Below are positions 17,601 to 26,500 of a stretch of 52,685 nt of DNA, piece after piece. Both the position numbers and the translations under genes were made by a program. Below the pieces are notes generated by a model. It searched no databases. It was not told the DNA's origin and saw only the letters and a list, made by a program, of their open reading frames with translations. The stretch's first letter is position 1; every line of letters begins with the position of its first letter. Source of the stretch: a virus; IMG/VR virus record IMGVR_UViG_3300025687_000060, positions 1-52,685 of that record; one strand, given 5' to 3'.

Positions 17601-18966
17601 TTCTAATCGTGGAATTGGTTATGAAATTGGTGATATTTTAACTTTAGCAGAACTTCCATTCCAAGTTGGAATCGGTACAAGCAACTTCGAAATAACTGTT
17701 AGAAATAGATATCAAAACAAGTTTGCTGGATGGACTTTTGGTCAATTATTAGAATTAGATAGTTTTGATAATCTATTCAATGGTGTGAGGAGATCATTCC
17801 TTTTAACCAGAACAATCACATCAAAGGAATATTATAGTATTGTTGCTCAAGAAGGTTCTGGCATCGAATTGCAAAATAATCTGTTGATATTCTTAAACGA
17901 TACGTTGCAAATACCAGGAAAAGACTATACATTCAATGGTGGTACTCGTTTGCAGTTTACTGAAGCACCAAGAGCGGGAAGCAAAATTAAATTATACTTC
18001 TATAATGCGTCATCTTCTGATGCAGTTGAGGTAGATATCGATGAAACAATTAAACGTGGAGATATACTAACCTTACAGACACAAGGAACGGTTCCACAAC
18101 AAGATGACAGAGTAATCTATGAGGTAATTGCTGCAGATACTGTAGAAACACAAACATATAGTGGAGTTGGAATCATAACAGATACATCTTTCACTAGACC
18201 AACAATATGGACAAAACAAACGTCAGATACAATTATTGATGGTGAATATATTTCCAAAGAAAGAGATTATTTGGAACCAAAGATTTTCCCATCCACAAAT
18301 ATTATTGCATCAGTTGCATCTACAGATGGAAAAATTTATGTCAAAGACACATATCTTTTCAGTAAAGTAGATAACTTAGGTAACACTCTCAATGATGTTT
18401 TCATAGTTGGACTTGGAACTGAAGTAGTCACCGAAAAACTCTCATCGGTACAATATGCTGGTGATTATGGACTGATTGTTGGTGTTGGTGCAAGTTCAAC
18501 AGGAATTAATACAACATCACCAATGCTTGAAATTGATTTGATACCACATCCAGACATTTATAGCAATACCCCAGGACCAGGAGAAGTCTCTAGACCAGGA
18601 ATATCAACTGGAGATTATTTTGTAATCGAAAACACTATACTTGGAGATGGAGTTACTTCAATAGACAATAATTTCTCTATTGTCTCTGTAGGAAATAGTT
18701 TTATAGACAATGTTTACTATGCAAATAATGTTACTTCTATAGGGTCATCAGGAGTTCGTGTTTCCGTAAATGTCCAATCCATATCTGGAATTGATACTAC
18801 ATCATTACCAACTTTGCAAAATTATGGAACTTTCAGTTGGGGATACATGACAGCGCCAAGATCAGCAAATTCACAATCATTTGATTTCTATAATCAAAAT
18901 GGATTATTGGGAATAGAAACATCTGCTCATGTGGGTAGACTTTTGCAATTAAGATTGACCTACTAA
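8686..18966 (+). CDS. Giant baseplate/tail protein with YHYH domain (gp7 position)
   Basis: Encodes 3426 residues, by far the largest gene here. The N-terminal 250 residues (ISNILGSQIPDFIQSESPLF..., SSKGTDTAVKILFNVLFAKN) look like a phage tail attachment domain, and the gene sits where T4 has gp7, the wedge scaffold. About residues 1215-1325 form a YHYH-type domain (GWAYDGNPIYGPYG near 1235, then LDEYNGRYIVNSDFPNGTYA near 1303). The rest is repeats: at least eight units starting H-x-F-x-x-G-D/E-x-V-x-Y (near residues 458, 578, 799, 934, 1645, 1742, 1799, 2537), GG-S-x-Y-x-x-x-P-P units (near 706, 745, 1097, 2106, 2880, 2922), and many GIGST turns. These imply a long beta-rich fibre or spike-like structure at the tail tip, possibly touching the host. 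The function of the repeats is inferred from the repeat pattern and position. Assignment as gp7 is by position, not residue match. Confidence 0.8.
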   Translation: MADKKVSISNILGSQIPDFIQSESPLFKEFLEQYYASEEHEYGTTYLADNLDDLKDISKLSGVIYAAVPVVLTEDAYHLDEVINVNTTEGFPDTYGLIKIDNEIITYTGKTLTSFTGCVRGFSGISKIESSNNPEFLTFSDTEIDYHYSGTSVENLSLLFVEKFYNKFKYQFLPGLENRNFENLSFENILSRAKDFYSSKGTDTAVKILFNVLFAKNATVIRPFDNTIVSSDAYWSKFPSLTVETIEGNPKNLESTTIFQGSTESPTATAVVSRVEEKFVGTKRYYRLFVSQGTLSNKFNVSKKTKVLGTTNSTSVVTVDSTVGFPDSGIFYYQTSEGNYASVEYQSKSYNQFFGCSGLSDPLEESTEIIDDNFIYGNENFDLTQICQMRIIGSIQGLSENSKNSQYFKKGDLISLKYFGEKPSLENKKYNSWFYNNVYELDIENLDISTSTVTTSAKHFLHVGDVVDILIKDTKQVAASDLEVTSILSKNAFKIQSGSFQSGVKYIAKKKLLYSNSNLIDTPLLANIQNSFSDLEENIYVSFSGLPSYSSIETSDRSKTFRFSDVDTSTGIVTINQHQFLNGDRVYFEVTSGSNYVTDGFYYIKKITVNTFKLSSSLPSIYSNFSVDFSGISSVDEFKITPFSLYQKVLQNQNHLKRILKNPRAKKEDRIISDEIGTLLNGIELKSPVSSDSYFYGQIESINIIDDGNDFDVLNPPDIQIIDDSGSGANAHLNLDGELVDVVLTSGGFNYAENPVVKVIGGNGSGAVCESKLRGYYHQESFTDFQVNLVTNIIELPEPHKFLDGEEVVYLNTGNSIGIGSTNVGFSTDRLSKNSLYYIAKQSDTSFSLAATKDRALSKTKLIDLNAYGNGDHTLKSRELRKIIDRISVINPGEGYKNTKIEVDSQSYPQSNRKNLFTQFVGINTHDNYIYARNHNFRSGDQVVYSISSGGSAISGLSTSNYYIVTVIDDHKFKLSEAGTASSITSVNYDRKIYSEINDIGSGSHTFKYPEIQVSIDGLVSLGSTTVIPSYYQASAYPVVRGSIDSVFIKSGGIGYGVTDIINYSRTPAIKILTGKEADLRAVVDSTGKLSSIYISNGGSEYTTPPTLVVEGSGISASLRANISNGVITSVDILDAGKKYKQNDTKIRVIPTGSNGRLGAELHEWKINDVKRYQNILSDLNVHTIQKKAPIPSLGSKLVSFYPARFYRSLLNDNVVDTQSGYIEATSNLNHSPIIGWAYDGNPIYGPYGNGKAIPDASGTGGIKKIYSSYSIDQVITPGLRPPVPAGDLVQDYLYDSSGDLDEYNGRYIVNSDFPNGTYAYFCTLDVSDNFAYPYTTFMHRNESDGFNYDLTKNQLDATINDGNYKRNVSHLGINDVFRNYPFVSPAVESNPEVEVTYSKPSGITSLDIVDPGSSYKVGDLINFNTPEISASVKEIKGKGIYSIQSTDYTYENVVFSINGNKVTGITTSSNNFIDGDRLEISGISSSLYIDLEGIKKVGVSTVESLLSVSLGTTSITGINTHLTLTESPRSRKFRKNDLIQIGSELILITDLDLVNNRYKVLREQNGSTSSSHTENTQVTKIQKEFSFEIDKKLQNKNVETGYIQYFNSLQSVGIGTSYSSVTVGFAGSTQIVKSIPPRAIYLNDHKFETGDELRYVSYGGSITASATNSLSDTFRLDEFDKLYCVKINDEYIGVSTQKVGFTTNYVYFDAATDTSHSFEVIKTNLTGIVKKKLITVTLNEQHSLKNNDEISLRVTPKRTQNYNFIFNDSARKLVVNSVSFASTYISVGSTDSSIFIENHGLETGDLVVYTNNIGIATPLQNNETYYVIKISDSRIKLAKNSYDYKKYPYSYIGITTFGSGLHEISKVNPKLEFYKGNTVSIGVSDVSLIDYDVNFYLDDKFKARYNSSLITKTGVFGDLNPNTKININVTDDLPKTLFYRLEGKNNNYTNTFPSSINAEVNENSTIKVLDSKYNNSHIISGIGSTTFDFNFVGFAETTSYTSSNVNDVFYYTKSTNDSGPIYSTKIIEYGRNVAEFPFVTSIGSTSGSDASISANSFDIGRIVDTKVNNQGYEFVEDKTLTPKANSNTVLFLKNALTLSGVNVTDGGSNYTSPPNITAVGNDSILAISKLQGNSVLSAEVIFGDSNLSPDLRLFPTNNSNGVTVIGSSSAFGENTLTLRAPILGFTVFPFEEGDEIFVENVKIIDGSGSGYNSADYDYQKLVVTGINTISGSESVTYAIPGVGATTGGSYDSSNTFGRVVKYDNLCELSPILDKVLYLEGEKVQSTNGDAYGFVAKNGWNPDNQTLKLINVSGQFDQNDIISGNINGYKSTVSSTVEYDFDLKVGSVVETEGQWQTDTGKLNLDTQRLHDSDYYQRFSYSIKGEVPYETWSEPVDSLCHTSGFKKFSNLEINNGIGNSVRTSINDTTINLDILVDSSASVHSITHYDLVSEDTDDPGLSKLVKLDSKIITDYIESRTNKVLMIDDLSSDFTGYTTSIGGQIVGLTTFAIYSDEISLLYHTFDPDDTLNSIITINSHNFITGEELKYSPTNNDLNSGTAIGIATTSSLGIGVGSTDLLPETVYAIKLSESQIKLAIGSSEALAGTAISFTSVTGIGSTHSLEVSSDLANTRSLITIDNVIQSPVSRKDIQVSLSDAVGIGSTIVYLNDISKITGNSLLKIEDEIIKVTFVGIGSTNSLNIIRGQMGTVAAAHTIGAGVTVLSGDYNIAHGNLYFKDAPYGNSDNRSTFSGRIFYKLNYDTNLIIDDISESFDGATDKFDLTSNSQQISGIQTSFGVILINNIFQKPFYGDVGSILNSDYQIVGTGQTIDFTGTTVEDLPRGGIINEFDVGIGSGYQVPRRALATAVISASGTIQSIGLSTGGSGYIDAPRVSIADTLGVGIGASIIASVTAGLVTSFTIAAAGSGYTSTNPPLVVIDEPNPYKDIPLSGGQGSGAKMDVVVGTGGSIITFDISNRGIGYEIGDILTLAELPFQVGIGTSNFEITVRNRYQNKFAGWTFGQLLELDSFDNLFNGVRRSFLLTRTITSKEYYSIVAQEGSGIELQNNLLIFLNDTLQIPGKDYTFNGGTRLQFTEAPRAGSKIKLYFYNASSSDAVEVDIDETIKRGDILTLQTQGTVPQQDDRVIYEVIAADTVETQTYSGVGIITDTSFTRPTIWTKQTSDTIIDGEYISKERDYLEPKIFPSTNIIASVASTDGKIYVKDTYLFSKVDNLGNTLNDVFIVGLGTEVVTEKLSSVQYAGDYGLIVGVGASSTGINTTSPMLEIDLIPHPDIYSNTPGPGEVSRPGISTGDYFVIENTILGDGVTSIDNNFSIVSVGNSFIDNVYYANNVTSIGSSGVRVSVNVQSISGIDTTSLPTLQNYGTFSWGYMTAPRSANSQSFDFYNQNGLLGIETSAHVGRLLQLRLTY

Positions 18967-18972
18967 TTTAAG

Positions 18973-18980
18973 TATAAATA
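18973..18980 (+). promoter_or_regulatory. Late promoter TATAAATA
   Basis: Exact T4-type late box, 20 nt before the gp8 start and just after the giant gene's stop. Confidence 0.75.
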
Positions 18981-19000
18981 ATCAAAAAACTAGTCTGAAA

Positions 19001-20566
19001 ATGCCAGCAATAATCACAGACCAATTTAGAATATTGAATGCTGAGACATTTGTAAAAAGTCTTAGTGGTATTGGTACTACAACAAATTCTTATTATACTT
19101 TCTTGGGTCACCCCAATCCTACCAATAATAGTATTGAAAACTATGGTTCATCCGATTGGTCAACTAATCCTCCAGATCCTAGGGATTCATTTGAACAAGA
19201 GAGTTCCTATCATGATAGTATGCTTTTCCTGAAAAAAGTCAATACTTCTGATGTTGCAAGAGTAATACCACGATATACTTGGCAGTCTGGTATCACATAT
19301 GACATGTATAAAAATGATTATGATATTACCAATTCTGCTCCACAAACTGATGCTAAATCTTTGTATAATTCTAGATATTACGTTGTAAATTCAGAGTTTA
19401 AAGTCTATGTCTGCATTAATAATGGTTCAAATCCAGACTATCCAAATGGACAGAGATCACTAGAAGAACCAAATTTTGTAGATACTGCACCTCAAGTTGC
19501 TGGTGTAGGTGCTGATGGATATCTCTGGAAATATCTTTATTCATTAACACCAACAGAAATTATTAGATTTTCAACAGAAGCGTATGTTCCAGTCCCAAAT
19601 AATTGGGGAACAGGTTCCTCAGAGTCTGTAAAAAATGCTGCTGTTGATGGAAAAATTGAAACAATTGTTATTAAAAATAGAGGATCTGGATATACACTCA
19701 CTGGAGGTCTTTCAAGTGGAACAGTATCAAATGTTCCTATCCTCGGAGACGGTGAAGGTGGTTTTGCGTCAGTAACTATCACTGGTGGTGAGGTAACAAA
19801 TGTTCAGGTCACTAATGGCGGTTCAGGTTATACCAGAGCAATTTTACTTTTTAATACGACATCATCTGGATCCCTCTCTGTAGTGAGCGGACTTGGATGT
19901 GAATTTGAAGTTATTATACCACCAAGGGGTGGACATGGGTATGATGTTTATAGAGAATTAGGATCACATAGAGTAATGGTTTACTCTCAATTTGATTCTG
20001 CTTCTGATTATATTATCGGGAATAATTTTTCTCGTATCGGTATTGTCAAAAATCCTACTACTTATGGAAGTGAAACAGAGATACTAAATAGTTCAACTGC
20101 AACTAGTCTTTCGTCTCTGAAACTAAAACCAATTGGCGTTGGTAATACTTCGGATACACTATATCCAGTGAATTCTCTTATTAGTCAAACAGTTGGTGTT
20201 GGATCTACAGCAGTTGGTTATGTAGCATCCTGGGACACATCCACAGGAGTCTTGAGATACTACCAACCAGTTGGTTTAAGCACATTGTCAAATTATAATT
20301 ACAAACTCCATGATTTTGTATCAAACGGAGAAGTGGTAAATTGCTCAGGTATTGTTGGGCAAGCATTAGTACCAGATTCACTATTCAATACAAATACTGT
20401 CACAGTTGGAGGAAGAATAATTAATCTGGGACAAACTTTTACCGATGGAAAATCAAATCCAGAAGTTAAAAGATATTCAGGTGAGATAATTTATATTGAT
20501 AACAGAGCACCAATCACGAGATCAACATCTCAAAAAGAAGAAGTAAAAATTGTAGTAGAGTTCTAA
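19001..20566 (+). CDS. 8: Baseplate wedge subunit gp8
   Basis: Encodes 521 residues against 334 in T4. The N-terminal ~200 residues match the gp8 pattern of cyanophages (DQFRILNAETFVKSL, SSYHDSMLFLKKV, NSRYYVVNSEFKVYVCINNG, ADGYLWKYLYSLTPTEIIRF). gp8 is a dimeric wedge protein that joins gp7 and gp10. The extra length comes from a central and C-terminal beta insertion with GSGYTLTGG and GGSGYTRAI units (about residues 227-285), the same module type as in the giant protein. It is served by an exact late promoter, and the next gene starts 4 nt after its stop. Confidence 0.88.
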   Translation: MPAIITDQFRILNAETFVKSLSGIGTTTNSYYTFLGHPNPTNNSIENYGSSDWSTNPPDPRDSFEQESSYHDSMLFLKKVNTSDVARVIPRYTWQSGITYDMYKNDYDITNSAPQTDAKSLYNSRYYVVNSEFKVYVCINNGSNPDYPNGQRSLEEPNFVDTAPQVAGVGADGYLWKYLYSLTPTEIIRFSTEAYVPVPNNWGTGSSESVKNAAVDGKIETIVIKNRGSGYTLTGGLSSGTVSNVPILGDGEGGFASVTITGGEVTNVQVTNGGSGYTRAILLFNTTSSGSLSVVSGLGCEFEVIIPPRGGHGYDVYRELGSHRVMVYSQFDSASDYIIGNNFSRIGIVKNPTTYGSETEILNSSTATSLSSLKLKPIGVGNTSDTLYPVNSLISQTVGVGSTAVGYVASWDTSTGVLRYYQPVGLSTLSNYNYKLHDFVSNGEVVNCSGIVGQALVPDSLFNTNTVTVGGRIINLGQTFTDGKSNPEVKRYSGEIIYIDNRAPITRSTSQKEEVKIVVEF

Positions 20567-20570
20567 GAAC

Positions 20571-23500
20571 ATGACCCAGAACACTAATTTAAATGTTTCT
20601 CCATATTTTGATGACTTCAATGATGAAAAGAACTACAACAAAGTTCTTTTTAAACCTGGATTCCCAGTTCAATCCAGAGAACTAACAACGCTACAATCAA
20701 TTTTACAAAATCAAATTGAAAAGTTTGGACAACATTTTTTCAAAGAAGGTTCTGTTGTTATTCCTGGTGGTACTTTTTATGACGATAGTTACTTCGCTGT
20801 AAGAGTAGATCCCAATTTCTTAGGTGTTCCTGTTTCTACATATTTAGATGTTTTAGTCAACAATAGAATAGAAATACAGGGAGAAATATCTGGAGTAAAA
20901 GCTACGGTTGTAAATAAAGTATCTTATCTAGAGTCTGAAGATGGTTATGATACGCTTTATGTAAAATATAATAGTTCTGGTTCAGATGGGTCAACCAGAG
21001 TATTCCAAAATGGAGAAAATTTAATAACTTTATCTGATATCACATATGCATCGACTTCTATTGATGCTAATAATACTTTTGCTAGATGTATTGTTTCAGA
21101 TTCAACAAAAACTGGATCTTCGGCATCGATAAGTGAAGGGGTATTTTTCATTAGAGGTTATTTTGTAAAAGTAAACTCTTCTACAGTAATTCTAGATCAA
21201 TACTCAAATACACCTAGTTATAGAATTGGTCTTCTCATTAGTGAAGAAATAGTTACTGCATCTTCATTAAATCAAGATCTTTATGATAATTCTCAAGGAT
21301 TTTCAAATGAGTCTGCCCCTGGTGCAGATAGATTTAGAGTCACTGCAACTCTTCACAAAAAACTGTTAACTGATACCAGTGACGAAAACTTTGTAGAGTT
21401 GATGCGTGTAGATAATGGATCTATAGAAAGATTTGTCAACAAAACAGACTACAATATTTTTAAAGATGAATTAGCAAGAAGAACTTATGATGAGTCTGGA
21501 GACTACTATGTAAGGCAATTTGCGTTAGATGTTAGAGAATCACTGAACGATAGAATAGGAAATAATGGAATTTATTTAAATACACAGACAACACAAAATG
21601 GAAATACTCCATCTGATGATATTTTCACAATTCAAGTTTCTCCAGGAAAAGCATATGTAAGAGGATATGAGATTGATAAAATCTCTACAACTTCTATTGA
21701 TGTATTAAAACCAAGAACAATAAAGAGTAAAGAGAATGTTAGTTTACCAGTTAATGTAAAAAATATTATGGAGGTAGAGAACGTTTATGGTTCTCCCAAA
21801 ATTGGATTCTCTACAACATACACTATAGAGTTACATGATAGAAGACTTGCTTCAAATGGACTTCTTGACGGAAGTTCTGTCCAAATCGGAAAAGCAAAGG
21901 TATATGACTACAATCAAAGTGTCTCTGGAATTACTACAACAAAATACGAACTGAGACTTCTTGATATTCAAACTTTTACAAACATTACTGTAGGATTTGC
22001 ACTAACAGCATCTGCAGGTTCTTACGTTAAAGGAAAATATAGTGGTTCCAGTGGAATTTCTGTAAGTGCTGTTACTGGTGGAACAACTATTTCTTTACAA
22101 GATGTAAGAGGAGATTTCCAAATAAATGAACCATTAGAAATTAATGGAGTAGATGTAGGGAGAAATATCACAACGATAAGAGATTACGATACAACCGACA
22201 CAAAAGCAGTTGGAGCAACTGTTGGTCTCTCGACATTTGCTGCTAACGTTACATTATCTAGGCAGAAAAAATCATTTACTGAAGCAAGTCAGTTTACAAT
22301 AAATTCGAATGGAACAGTTACTTCTTCTTCCATTTGGGATTTTAGAGACTATGTGAAAGTTGGAGACATCATAAGATATTCCGAACCAGCTTCAACTTTA
22401 CCAACATTTAATAGAGTAAATGCTGTTAACCAATCCAACTTTGTAGTCGAGGATATACCCTCAGTCACTAATGTCTGTGATGGTGGAGTTACAGGATCAA
22501 CATTTACCACAACAGATGTTGATATTTTAATTCCATCATTAAATTTAAATGCTGATCCAGGATACAGAATAAAGTTAAAAGACGAGTATATTTCTTCAAT
22601 TAATCTTTTAGATAGTTCGTATATTGTTAGAAAACAATTCAATGAGAATGTAACTGGAAGCACTTTCACATTCCAATTGAGTAGTTTAGGTGATAATGAT
22701 TTATATTTCGAACCATTCACCCAAGATAATTATATTTTAACTTGGGAGACTGGTCAGAAAGAGGTTATTCTTTCAACCCAAGTCACATTTGACTCAAACT
22801 TTAGAGAGTTAACAATTAATTCATTATCTAGAACTGGTAATGCAACTTTAACTGCAACTTGCAGAAGAACTAAATTATCATCAAAGAACAAATCAATCAA
22901 AAGATGCTCTAATCTTATTGTAAGTAGATCAAAGCATCAAGGATCTGGAATTGGATCTACAACTTTTGGTGATGGACTTTCATATAGTGAAGTATATGGA
23001 ACAAGAGTACAAGATGATCAAATATCATTGAACGTTGCTGACGTTTCTAGAATTCTTGCAATATTTGAATCAAATGATTCTAGTAATCCATCTTTACCTT
23101 CAATTGTAGTTTCATCACAAAGTGATACCTTTACGAATAATGTTATTGTAGGTGAACAATTTATAGGAGCAACTTCTGGAGCAGTTGCTCGTGTCGTTGA
23201 TATTTTAAGTGGAACACAATTGAATTTTGTGTATGAGAATGATAGACTTTTTGAGGTTGGAGAATCATTTACACTAAAAACCTCTGGCATTGTTGCTCAG
23301 ATTAGTAGTTTATCTGTCGGAAGTAGAAATATCTCCAAAAACTATGTTTTAGATGATGGACAAAGATCGGAGTTTTGTGACTTTGGAAGAATAGTTAGAA
23401 AGAGAAATATACCAGAACCAACTAAAAAAATAAGAATTGTTTTTGATTATTTTTCCAATAATGAAAGCAGTGGAACAGTTGAATCCATAAACAGTTATTC

Positions 23501-26500
23501 GTCTGTTAATTATTCAAATGATATTCCCTTTGCACTTGATAGAAGAGCAACAGATTTTATTGACCTTAGACCAAGAGTCAATTCATATTCTACATCATCT
23601 AGTGATTCACCATTCTCATTTAACAGTAGAAGTTTCTCTTCTTCATCATCAGAAACAGTAGTATCAAATAAAACCATTGTAGTGGATTATTCCTACTACC
23701 TTGGTAGAATTGATAGGTTGTATTTGACTAAAGATGGAAAATTTGAAGTCAAAAAAGGAGAACCATCAGAATATCCAAAGGCACCAGTTTCAAATACTGA
23801 GGCATTTGAGGTTGCTGTCATATCCATGACTCCATATGTCTTCAATGCAACAATTGACTCAAATGTGAAACTTATTCCACATAAGAGATTCACAATGAGT
23901 GATATTGGTGGACTTGAAAATAGAATTAAAACCCTTGAAGAGTACACGACTTTATCTCTTCTAGAAACTGACACAAAAAATCTTTCAATTAAAGACCCAA
24001 ATACAGGTTTAGATAAATTCAAATCTGGATTCTTCGTTGATAACTTTAGAAATCACAGATCACATAATTTATCTGGAGATTCATTCTTTGACATTGATGT
24101 CGAAAGAGGAGAGTGCAGACCAAGATCCACAGAAAGAAATATACCCCTTACATTTGAGACTAAATCTTCACTGTCCGACCCAGTAAATGCAGACTATAGG
24201 TGGATTGAAGATTTTGAAGACTCGAATGTCACCAGAAAGGGTAATGCATTAACTTTGTCATTCACTGAAGTAGATTTTATAGATCAACCTTTAGCGACCA
24301 GAACAGAGAATTTAAACCCATTCCATATTGCACTATATGCAGGATCCATCTCACTCAATCCTGCATCAGACTTCTGGATGGAAGAAGTCATTTTACCAAC
24401 ACCAGATGTAGTCAAGATCGATTCTCCATTTGATGGAATGGCATCTCTTCTTGGTGTTGAAGATCGTGAAAATGGTGGAATGGCCGCAAGTTATTGGAAT
24501 TCTCACGAGCAAACTTGGACAGGAAGAGAACAAATCAAAGAAGAAGTTCTTAGTGACGTAGAGGTTGGCAGACAAAGAACTTCCAATAGATTGCTAAGAG
24601 GTAATGGAATCAGAAGAATTACAACCGATGCTGTAACTAGACAAAGAGAATTACTTAATACATTTAATGAAACAGGTATCGATAGAGAATTTGGTTTCGA
24701 ACTTACCGCTGGCGAAGAAGTTGTAAGTCTTGGAAGTAGAGTCATTGGAGTAGATGTTCTCTTCAATTGCAGATCAAGGAATGTTGAAGTTGTTGGCAAG
24801 AGATTAAAACCAAATACCAGATACTACGTTTTTATGGAAAACGTAGACATGACAGATTATTGCGTTCCAAAACTTCTTCCAATTACTATGGTTAGAGGTT
24901 CTTTTGCAACTGGTGATATTGTTGATACTGTTACTCCTCCTGGATCGTCAACAGCAAGTATTAGAATGAGATTGGCACAACCAAACCATTTGTTTGGACC
25001 ATTCAATGCTCCAACAGATACTGTTGATTCAAGTATTAATGGAACTACTTTATACTCTGGAAGCAGTGAATATTTAAATATCGACACTGCTGGACTTGCA
25101 TTTCAAACAAGACCAGACCATCTTGGATGGGTAAAGTCTGGAAGCAAATTAGTTAATATTTCTGGAACAGCAGAAGCAACTGTTGATAATATTGAATTGG
25201 TATCGGATAGTACTGGAACTATCATATTCTCCTTACATATCCCAGATCCAAAAGTTTCAAGTAATCCTAAGTTTACGACTGGAAGCAATACAATCAGATT
25301 GACAACGAGTTCAGTAAACTCAAATCAATTGGATAAGAGTGAAAGTTCTGCGGAAGCAGTGTTTGTTGCCACTGGATATGCTCAAAATGTCCAAGAGCAA
25401 ACTTTATCGATCAAAACTGCAGAAGTAGAAAGAAAACAGATCGGCAGTGATCAACCAATTAGTAGGATTACACAAGAACTTGAAGAAGAAACAATCGTAG
25501 TCCAGGAAACTAGAGACACTGGTTGGTATGATCCACTTGCTCAGTCTTTCTTGGTTGATAGAAACCAAAGTCAAGATGGAGTCTTTATTACTGGTGGTGA
25601 AGTTTACTTTAAAGAAAAAGATCCAAATGTTGCGGTGACGGTTCAAATTAGAACCATGAGAGATGGAACTCCAACTACTACTATTGTTCCATATGGTGAA
25701 GTTACACTAAATCCATCAAGTGTAAACACTTCAACTGATGGTAGCGTTGCAACAAGATTTACCTTCAATACACCAGTTTACTTGCAAAGTGGTTATGAGT
25801 ATGCTCTGGTACTGGTAGCACCAACAGAAAAGTATCTTGCATTTGTAACAAGAATGGGAGAGGAAGATTTAATCCTCCAAACAGTTTATAATAGACAACC
25901 ATATCTTGGTTCTCTGTTCAAATCACAAAATAGTTCAACTTGGACTCCAAGTCAACTTGAAGACTTGAAATTTAAGTTGTTCAAAGCAAAATTTGTAACA
26001 AATACTCCATCATTTATTACTTTCTATAATAAAGAACTTCCATTAGTGAAGGTCAGAAAAAATAATCCAGTAGTAGCATACTCTAAGAGACAATATGTAT
26101 CTATAGCAAGTACAAATACTGCATTTGCCCAAGGAAATACCATTACACAGGGTTCCAATTCTGGAGATATTTTTGCCACTGGAGGTCCAGTTGATCTTGG
26201 TGGATCGGCATTAACTGTTTCATATTCTGGTATTGGATTGACTGATGGAACTTTTACTGGAATAGGATTTACATCTCTAACTGGATTTGGAAATTCTTGT
26301 CTTGCTACTGTTACAGTTTCAAGTGGAGCTATCAGTAATATTAGTGTAACTGATTCTGGTTCTGGATATGCAGTTGGAGATCTTTTACTTGCAAATCAAA
26401 TTGGAGAGACTGGATCTGGAGTAAGAGTAACAGTTGGATCTGTCAGTCAAACAAACTTAATTGTCCTTGATAATATTGATACAAATATTACCACTGGAAT